Shown one piece after another: positions 1 to 3,833 of a DNA stretch of 5,424 nt. The notes under the pieces are model-generated. The model saw only the letters and a program-made list of their open reading frames with translations. It did no database searches and had not been told where the DNA came from. A program made the translations under genes and the position numbers. Every line of letters begins with the position of its first letter. The stretch's first letter is position 1. Origin of the DNA: an uncultured Treponema sp. (GTDB lineage: Bacteria > Spirochaetota > Spirochaetia > Treponematales > Treponemataceae); assembly GCA_946403565.1 (NCBI GenBank), contig CAMJAJ010000118.1, positions 1-5,424 on the forward strand, in the 5' to 3' direction.

Positions 1-57
1 GCGGCAAAGTAGTTCACACAGCGCTGCAAGGCGGTCCTGGCGCGCCGACCATGCGTC
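1..57. other. Unresolved left edge upstream of pyrI
   Basis: No gene can be identified here. On the + strand, the pyrI frame is open leftward to the window edge, so an N-terminal extension or fusion to pyrB cannot be excluded. The residues it would encode ([16 protein letters not shown]...) do not resemble the usual PyrB C-terminus as I recall it. Another + frame ends at a TAG at 10-12 and could be the tail of an upstream gene. The - strand also has a frame open through the left edge, which could start a divergent gene. GGCGCGCC at 39-46 is an 8-bp palindrome with no clear role. Confidence 0.3.
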
Positions 58-86
58 TGGACATCCGATTCCCGTTGTACTATAAT
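58..86 (+). promoter_or_regulatory. sigma70-type promoter of pyrI
   Basis: TGGACA at 58-63 matches the -35 consensus at five of six bases. It is followed by exactly 17 bp and then a perfect TATAAT at 81-86. A transcript would start near position 93, giving a leader of about 24 nt that contains the pyrI ribosome binding site. The promoter supports the ATG at 117 as the real start and suggests pyrI can be transcribed separately from any upstream gene. No attenuator or PyrR-binding structure fits in so short a leader. Confidence 0.7.
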
Positions 87-100
87 CTCCATAATCGTGA

Positions 101-114
101 GGATGAGGAGAAGG
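101..114 (+). promoter_or_regulatory. Shine-Dalgarno region of pyrI
   Basis: The purine-rich stretch contains GAGGAG at 105-110 and AAGG at 111-114, just upstream of the ATG at 117. It favours this start over the in-frame ATG at 51, which has no such sequence and lies upstream of the promoter. Confidence 0.7.
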
Positions 115-116
115 AA

Positions 117-575
117 ATGCTGAACATCGCGGAAATAAAGAACGGTTTGGTCATAGACCACATAAAGGCGGGCAGCGGCTGGAAGGTCTTCCGCTACCTG
201 GGCCTGGACAAGGCCAAGTTCACCACGGCCCTGATAATGAACGCCCAGTCGGTCAAGAGCGGCAAGAAGGACATCATCAAGATTGACAACATCCTGAACA
301 TCGACTACAGCGTCCTGGGTTACCTGGACCCCAACATAACGGTCAACGTCATACAGGACTCCAAGATAACCAAGAAGATAAAGACGGAGCTGCCCGACAA
401 GATCCAGGGCGTGATCCGCTGCAAGAACCCCCGCTGCATAACCGCGACCGAGCACTACGTGCCGCAGGAGTTCCACCTGGTGAACCGGGAAAAGGCCCAG
501 TACCGCTGCATCTACTGCGACGCGCTCCATTCCGCCGGAACGATTGGCGCGTTTGAAGGCCCTGAAGGGAACTAG
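117..575 (+). CDS. pyrI: Aspartate carbamoyltransferase regulatory subunit PyrI
   Basis: PyrI is the non-catalytic chain of aspartate transcarbamoylase. It binds nucleotide effectors and, through a zinc domain, contacts the catalytic PyrB trimers in the cytoplasm, so controlling the committed step of pyrimidine synthesis. At 152 residues it matches the usual length (E. coli about 153). The N-terminal allosteric domain shows VIDHI (D14, H15) and GKKDIIKI (K55), which align with the effector-binding Asp19, His20 and Lys60 of E. coli. The C-terminal domain has four zinc cysteines, C102, C107, C131 and C134, with exactly the E. coli spacing. The ATG at 117 is chosen because of the promoter, the Shine-Dalgarno sequence and family length; an in-frame ATG at 51 would add 22 residues with no family match. 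pyrB is not visible. The ATG-proximal sequence ([19 protein letters not shown]) looks like the clostridial/spirochaete type. The gene converges with the downstream pseudouridine synthase, with a 54-bp gap. Confidence 0.95.
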   Translation: MLNIAEIKNGLVIDHIKAGSGWKVFRYLGLDKAKFTTALIMNAQSVKSGKKDIIKIDNILNIDYSVLGYLDPNITVNVIQDSKITKKIKTELPDKIQGVIRCKNPRCITATEHYVPQEFHLVNREKAQYRCIYCDALHSAGTIGAFEGPEGN

Positions 576-577
576 AA

Positions 578-626
578 GCCCGCATCACGGGCAGTCCCTC
601 GACTGCGCCAGCAGCCCTCCTGCCCG
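578..626. terminator. Possible hairpins between convergent genes
   Basis: The gap between pyrI and the convergent gene contains overlapping inverted repeats. These are GCCCG/CGGGC (578-592), GCAGTC/GACTGC with a 4-nt loop (591-606), and CGGGCAG (588-594) with CTGCCCG (620-626) enclosing the second. None is followed by a T-tract on either strand, so these are not typical intrinsic terminators. They may slow or end transcription in both directions, or mean little in GC-rich DNA. Confidence 0.25.
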
Positions 627-629
627 ACC

Positions 630-2141
630 CTAAAAAGGCGCGGGGCTGCTGAACTCCATCGGCCGGCCGGTCATCGGGTGCGTGAAGCGCAGGCTGCTGG
701 CGTGCAGCATGAGCCGCTCCCCCTCCCGACAGCTTCCATACAGGCTGTCCCCGATTATCGGAATGCCGAAGCCGTGCGGGTCGGCGGATGCCAGCCGCAG
801 CTGGTGGGTGCGTCCGGTATGCGGGCGGAAGAGCAGCCTGCTCGCCGGCCTCCTGCTTCCGTCGGGAGCGCGGTAATCCTGCACCCGGTCAAGATGCCAC
901 TCGGTCACGGCCTTCTTTCCATATACGCTGTCCCAAATCTGGTGGGGGCGGTTGTCCACGTCCAGCCGGAAGGTCAGCTCCATCACGCCGCTGGCCGCTA
1001 TGCCCTTCTGCGCCAGCACCCCGTCCAGGAGGGCGACATACTCCTTTGAAACTTCCCCCTCCTGAAACTGCCGGGACAGCCCCCGGTGGGCGGCGGCATT
1101 GAACGCCAGCACCATCAGGCCGCTGGTCTCCATGTCCAGGCGGTGGACCGACGGCTGCTCCATGCAGGAGGGAAAAAGCCGCCTGACGCGGTTCACCACG
1201 CAGTCCTGCTTGTCCGGCCCCCGCCCCGGAACGCTGAGGAGGCCGCTGTCCTTGTTCACCACGATTATGTCATCGTCCCGGTAGACTATCTCCAGCCCCA
1301 GCATGACGGGGAGGACGATGCCGCACCTGGAGTCGCAGGGGGCACAGGGCTGTCCCTTCCTGGCCAGGTCCGGCGACTCCGGCCCGCAGTAGAACACCTG
1401 GGCCATGCTCCACGGGACCAGCCCCCGGGAAAAGGCCAGGTCCAGCAGCTTCTGCTCAGCACATTCGCCCGTCCCCGTCGGAGGCAGCATCCCCCCGGCC
1501 CGCCCGGTCCGCCGGCCGTGTTCCGCGCACACTTCCGAGAGGCTCCTGAGCCTCCCGTCCGCACAGTGGAAGCGATACAGCGAGAACACCGCGGCAAGCG
1601 ACTCGTCCGTCAGCGTCCGCCGCTCCTGCCGCAGGCAATCCCGCTCCTCCGGCGTCAGCTCCCCGTCCGCGCGGCCCTCCAGCCGGTCCGTCAGCAGATG
1701 GATCGCCCGGTCGTTCTTGGCGAGGGCCGTCTCCACCGCTCCGGGCGGCACGATGGGCGGGGCAATCTCGAACGCCCCCTCCAGCTCCGGGTTCACGAGC
1801 TCCAGCTGGCGGGAAAGCCCCGAGCAGGCGAAGAAGAGGCGGTCGGCGCCCCCACTTCCTCCACTTCCGCCACTTCCGCCACTTCCCCCACTTCCCCCAC
1901 TTCCCCCACTTCCGCCAGTACTGGCGGAAGTGGTACTGGCGGAAGTGGTATTGGCGGAAGTGGTATTGGCGGAAGTGGTACTGGCGGAGGTGGCAAGCAT
2001 GGCGGCCAGCATAAGCCCCTGCCCGGCCCGTTCGGGACTGTCCGGGGAAAGCCGCCTGAGGGCAATCTCGCCCGCATCCAGCTTCTGGACAAGCCAGCGG
2101 CATTTCTCCAGTGCCTCTTTTTCGCTATACGGTGGAAACAT
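630..2141 (-). CDS. RluA-family pseudouridine synthase with N-terminal domain and repeat insert
   Basis: This 503-residue protein should convert specific uridines in rRNA or tRNA to pseudouridine; its target cannot be read from sequence. The catalytic domain covers about residues 285-503. It has NKDSGLLSVPG (296-306), the signature HRLDMETSGL with H333 and the expected catalytic Asp336, HTGRTHQLR (441-449), GDSLYG (464-469) and LHA (479-481). The first 280 residues form an extra domain recalled from a long RluA subfamily, with PPTGTGEC (220-227) and a cysteine cluster (C266, C269, C273). The function of that domain is unknown to me; the cysteines might bind metal. Residues 50-96 are a low-complexity TSA(S/N)T and GGS insert encoded by tandem DNA repeats. 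It sits between two predicted beta strands (GLMLAAMLA and ADRLFFACSGL), probably at a hairpin turn. The ATG at 2141 lacks a Shine-Dalgarno sequence but fits a leaderless promoter. No frameshift is seen, and the repeat units are multiples of three. Confidence 0.92.
   Translation of the reverse strand: MFPPYSEKEALEKCRWLVQKLDAGEIALRRLSPDSPERAGQGLMLAAMLATSASTTSANTTSANTTSASTTSASTGGSGGSGGSGGSGGSGGSGGSGGADRLFFACSGLSRQLELVNPELEGAFEIAPPIVPPGAVETALAKNDRAIHLLTDRLEGRADGELTPEERDCLRQERRTLTDESLAAVFSLYRFHCADGRLRSLSEVCAEHGRRTGRAGGMLPPTGTGECAEQKLLDLAFSRGLVPWSMAQVFYCGPESPDLARKGQPCAPCDSRCGIVLPVMLGLEIVYRDDDIIVVNKDSGLLSVPGRGPDKQDCVVNRVRRLFPSCMEQPSVHRLDMETSGLMVLAFNAAAHRGLSRQFQEGEVSKEYVALLDGVLAQKGIAASGVMELTFRLDVDNRPHQIWDSVYGKKAVTEWHLDRVQDYRAPDGSRRPASRLLFRPHTGRTHQLRLASADPHGFGIPIIGDSLYGSCREGERLMLHASSLRFTHPMTGRPMEFSSPAPF
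1854..1916. repeat. 9-bp minisatellite, 7 units
   Basis: Seven contiguous units of ACTTCCNCC occupy 1854-1916. N is T, G, G, C, C, C, G in order along the + strand, and everything else is invariant. On the coding (-) strand each unit reads GGN-GGA-AGT, that is Gly-Gly-Ser, so every difference is a silent change at a glycine third position. The array encodes residues 76-96 of the pseudouridine synthase, a flexible (GGS)7 linker. A change in copy number would lengthen or shorten the linker without breaking the frame. Confidence 0.95.
1906..1933. repeat. Perfect 28-bp palindrome at the junction of the two arrays
   Basis: CCACTTCCGCCAGT at 1906-1919 is followed directly by its exact reverse complement at 1920-1933, with no spacer. 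The symmetry stops at 1905/1934. It lies precisely where the 9-bp array meets the inverted 15-bp array. It could extrude as a cruciform or fold in single-stranded DNA or mRNA. It lies within the coding sequence, at residues Ser-Thr around position 74-75. Confidence 0.95.
1920..1994. repeat. 15-bp minisatellite, 5 units
   Basis: Five units of consensus ACTGGCGGAAGTGGT run from 1920 to 1994. The third and fourth begin with ATT instead of ACT. The last is diverged (GGCGGAGGTGGC). On the coding strand they give residues 50-74, a Thr/Ser/Ala/Asn-rich string with unit TTSAS or TTSAN. The core GGCGGAAGT is the reverse complement of the 9-bp unit of the neighbouring array, so the two arrays are related but point in opposite directions. 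Confidence 0.95.
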
Positions 2142-2148
2142 ATTGAAA

Positions 2149-2178
2149 AGTATACCGTATCCTTGAAAATTTAATCAA
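2149..2178 (-). promoter_or_regulatory. Probable promoter of the pseudouridine synthase gene
   Basis: On the - strand, TTGATT (2178 to 2173) lies 18 bp before TATACT (2154 to 2149), matching the consensus at four and five of six bases. Only 7 nt separate the -10 box from the ATG at 2141. Transcription would start at or within a base or two of the start codon, giving a leaderless mRNA. This agrees with the absence of any Shine-Dalgarno sequence before that ATG. Confidence 0.5.
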
Positions 2179-2192
2179 TCTACACAGCAAAC

Positions 2193-2208
2193 ATACTTTT
2201 CAAAGTAT
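2193..2208. promoter_or_regulatory. Candidate operator palindrome in the divergent intergenic region
   Basis: ATACTTT at 2193-2199 and AAAGTAT at 2202-2208 form a perfect inverted repeat around a TC centre, overlapping the putative -35 of the + promoter. ATACTTTTCAA (2193-2203) also recurs as its exact reverse complement, TTGAAAAGTAT, at 2143-2153, on top of the -10 box of the - promoter. Two copies, one on each divergent promoter, would suit a dimeric regulator that controls both genes. The AT-rich setting makes chance matches easier. Confidence 0.4.
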
Positions 2209-2225
2209 AAAGTTCCTGCTATGAT
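2197..2225 (+). promoter_or_regulatory. Probable extended -10 promoter of the secreted protein gene
   Basis: TGCTATGAT at 2217-2225 is an extended -10 element (TGn followed by TATGAT, five of six). TTTTCA at 2197-2202 lies 17 bp upstream as a weak -35. The start would fall near 2232, about 3 nt before the ATG at 2235, again leaderless or nearly so. An alternative -10 is TATAAA at 2206-2211 with a poor -35; it would give a leader of about 17 nt. Confidence 0.4.
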
Positions 2226-2234
2226 TTCCGACAA

Positions 2235-3113
2235 ATGAAATATATGAAAAGGTTCATAACACTTGCAGTTCTAGCCACATTCTCTTTCAGCCTTTCCGTT
2301 TTTGCACAGGATGTGGCAGCGAGCACTACAGACACGTCAATCGACAGCAGCGATTTAGAGGCCGCGGAGGAAGAAGAAGAGCCGGATGTCCCCCAAGCAT
2401 ACATCGTTCCGCAGATCAACCTTCCCGAATTTGACAGCGAGGGCGCGACCTATCTCGTGGTAGACAGCGGCCCGGATGAAGACGAGGGACGCTTCACGAT
2501 CGGAGTCCAGATTTTCAACCGTACATACGACAGGAACATAAACGCAGAAGTCTACGGCTGGGGAGGCCGCTTCAAGGACGAGTGGCACCTCATAAACCCG
2601 GTCAGGATGGACCGCTGGAGTCCCTCGCCCCACCTCTACCATACATTCTACCGGGGCATCGACTATACCCACTACCGTTACTTCGCAATCAAAATCATCA
2701 AGCCGAAGGACAACAAGTATAAGATCGTCAGCGACCAGAAGGACCAGAACCTGAACTTCTACATCTACGACGCAGGAATGAACATGACCGCCGACACCGG
2801 CACGGTCTCCGTCTACGAGGCCTCTGCCCAGACCTACGTCGTCAGCGGAGACGTCATAAAGGAGAGCGAGAACGACAGCCTCTTCCTGACCTCCAAGAAC
2901 AGGATACAGGACCTGCCGGTGAACCTCTACGTCTACAGCCGCAGCAAGAAGATCCTGGTCTATTACGGCATCATCAAGTTCACCGACTGGATGGACAAGA
3001 AGAAGATAAAGAAGGCCGTCCCCCTTACTCCGGAGGAGTTCAAGGACGGCAACGAGCACGACGTCAAGCTCAAGAAGGATGGACTGAACCTCATCCTCTT
3101 TGTCGACGACTGA
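2235..3113 (+). CDS. Secreted (periplasmic) protein of unknown function
   Basis: I do not recognise a named family, though the style resembles uncharacterised secreted Treponema proteins. The 292-residue product begins with a clear signal peptide: positive MKYMKR, a hydrophobic stretch to about residue 22, and a likely cut after VFA (24|25). It has no lipobox cysteine. The mature N-terminus (25-54) is Ser/Thr-rich and then acidic, with five consecutive Glu at 45-49, so it is probably a disordered linker. From about residue 70 alternating hydrophobic and aromatic segments suggest beta structure (INAEVYGWGG, YRYFAIKI, LNFYIYDAG, VNLYVYSRS). The two halves share a loose pattern of I/V-N-x-x-V-Y followed by a Trp- or Tyr-containing strand, a possible weak internal duplication. 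There is no further membrane segment. Neither the ATG at 2235 nor the in-frame ATG at 2244 has a Shine-Dalgarno sequence; a start at 2244 would give the equally plausible MKRFITLAV. The gene diverges from the pseudouridine synthase and converges on iorB. Confidence 0.85.
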   Translation: MKYMKRFITLAVLATFSFSLSVFAQDVAASTTDTSIDSSDLEAAEEEEEPDVPQAYIVPQINLPEFDSEGATYLVVDSGPDEDEGRFTIGVQIFNRTYDRNINAEVYGWGGRFKDEWHLINPVRMDRWSPSPHLYHTFYRGIDYTHYRYFAIKIIKPKDNKYKIVSDQKDQNLNFYIYDAGMNMTADTGTVSVYEASAQTYVVSGDVIKESENDSLFLTSKNRIQDLPVNLYVYSRSKKILVYYGIIKFTDWMDKKKIKKAVPLTPEEFKDGNEHDVKLKKDGLNLILFVDD

Positions 3114-3146
3114 CGCCAGAAAAACGCTGCAGCTAAAACCGCACAC

Positions 3147-3176
3147 CGCGGGAGCAGCGCTTCCGCTGCCCTCGCG
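3147..3176. terminator. GC-rich hairpin in the convergent intergenic region
   Basis: GCAGCG (3154-3159) pairs with CGCTGC (3164-3169) around a CTTC loop. The stem continues through GG/CC and CGCG/CGCG, with single unpaired bases at A3153 and T3172, giving about 12 pairs. On the + strand it lacks a T-tract. On the - strand a TTTT run follows about 9 nt later. It may help terminate transcription from either side. Confidence 0.35.
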
Positions 3177-3189
3177 CCTGCCAGCTTCA

Positions 3190-3223
3190 AAAGTCCGCAG
3201 GACTGTCATCCTGCTTGGACTTT
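3190..3223. terminator. Hairpin just beyond iorB, possible bidirectional terminator
   Basis: AAAGTCC-GCAGGA (3190-3202) pairs with TCCTGC-TT-GGACTTT (3209-3223) around the loop CTGTCA, giving 13 pairs with a two-base bulge. It begins 8 nt past the iorB stop codon. Read on the - strand, the 3' side runs into TTTT, so it is the best candidate terminator for the iorA-iorB transcript. Its symmetry could also serve the + strand gene. The same sequence takes part in other repeats nearby (AAAAGTCCGC at 3189-3198 and 3284-3293). Confidence 0.5.
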
Positions 3224-3230
3224 AGTCCGC

Positions 3231-3830
3231 CTAGACTTTTGAACCTGCCGAGAACGCTTCCAAAGCCTTTTTATTCAGCTCGTAAAAGTCCGCTTTTACG
3301 AGCTTTTTCATTGCCGCATCAACGTCCTCCAGCCTGAACAGGCCCTCCCCGCAGGCCGCCCCCAGCAGCACCATGTTGGCGACCTTGGCAGAACCGAGCT
3401 TCTCGCAGATTTCATCCGCATCCACGGCGACAACCTTGCCGGCCCTCGCCTCCAGCGCGGAAAGCATCTCCCCCAGGGAGAAGTTCCTGCCCGCCAGCGA
3501 GTCCACCACCCCCTGCACGACCTTGCGGTTCACGATGACGGTGGACGACGGGGAAAGGTAGCCGATGTTGCGGACGGCCTCGGCGGCCTCGAACGCTATC
3601 ATGACGTCCGCTCCGCCCTCAGGCACGAGCGGGGAAAACACGTCCTGCCCCACGCGGACATGGCTCACGACCGGGCCGCCCCGCTGGGCCATGCCGATTG
3701 TCTCGGCGGCGAGGACCCGCTGCCCCGCCAGCAGGAAGGACTGGGAAAGGACCTTGGCGGTGAGGACCGTCCCCTGTCCGCCTATGCCGCAGACTATGAT
3801 GCTCTTGCTGTTCGTATTGCTCCTGTCCAT
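3231..3830 (-). CDS. iorB: Indolepyruvate:ferredoxin oxidoreductase beta subunit
   Basis: IorB is the small subunit of the cytoplasmic enzyme that oxidises indolepyruvate and other aryl pyruvates with CoA to aryl-acetyl-CoA and CO2, passing electrons to ferredoxin. At 199 residues it has the usual length of this gamma-type 2-oxoacid oxidoreductase domain. It shows the CoA/nucleotide-type glycine motif GIGGQG (15-20) and the family motif AETIGMAQRGGPVVSHVRVG (42-61). The ATG at 3830 follows AAAGGAG, which lies within the last codons and stop of iorA; only 3 nt separate the two genes, so they are co-transcribed and probably translationally coupled. The last 25 or so codons (KKLVKADFYELNKK region) contain a perfect inverted repeat that reads as an intrinsic terminator on the opposite strand. 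Related POR/VOR gamma subunits are an alternative, but pairing with an IorA-type alpha subunit settles the name. Confidence 0.95.
   Translation of the reverse strand: MDRSNTNSKSIIVCGIGGQGTVLTAKVLSQSFLLAGQRVLAAETIGMAQRGGPVVSHVRVGQDVFSPLVPEGGADVMIAFEAAEAVRNIGYLSPSSTVIVNRKVVQGVVDSLAGRNFSLGEMLSALEARAGKVVAVDADEICEKLGSAKVANMVLLGAACGEGLFRLEDVDAAMKKLVKADFYELNKKALEAFSAGSKV
3277..3308 (+). terminator. Intrinsic terminator of the secreted protein gene, inside iorB
   Basis: AGCTCGTAAAAG (3277-3288) and CTTTTACGAGCT (3293-3304) are perfect 12-bp arms around a TCCG loop, followed directly by TTTT (a five-T run counting the last arm base). The T-run occurs only in the + direction; on the - strand the stem is followed by GAATAAAAAGG. 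It therefore suits termination of the + strand gene ending at 3113, although it lies in the coding region of the convergent iorB. The mRNA would end antisense to the last 75 or so bases of iorB. Confidence 0.6.
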
Positions 3831-3833
3831 TCC

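Noticed and set aside
51..116. N-terminal extension of PyrI from the ATG at 51
   Set aside because: That ATG lies upstream of the -35 box and has no Shine-Dalgarno sequence, and the added residues do not match the family.
578..592. Strong intrinsic terminator after pyrI
   Set aside because: The stem is only 5 bp and no T-tract follows, so it is kept only as a weak candidate.
1854..1994. CRISPR array
   Set aside because: The units are only 9 or 15 bp and abut each other with no unique spacers, and they keep a reading frame.
1854..1994. Insertion sequence or transposon end
   Set aside because: There are no terminal inverted repeats around a transposase and no target duplication. The symmetry comes from the minisatellite units alone.
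1086..2174. Long + strand open frame (362 codons) opposite the pseudouridine synthase
   Set aside because: It is antisense to a gene with clear RluA motifs. Its product is Pro/Arg/Gly-rich with no family resemblance, as expected from GC-rich codon shadows and repeats without stops.
2355..3209. Long - strand open frame (284 codons) opposite the secreted protein
   Set aside because: It has no recognisable motif and a Val/Leu-rich composition typical of reverse-complement shadows. The + frame has a signal peptide, a promoter and a terminator.
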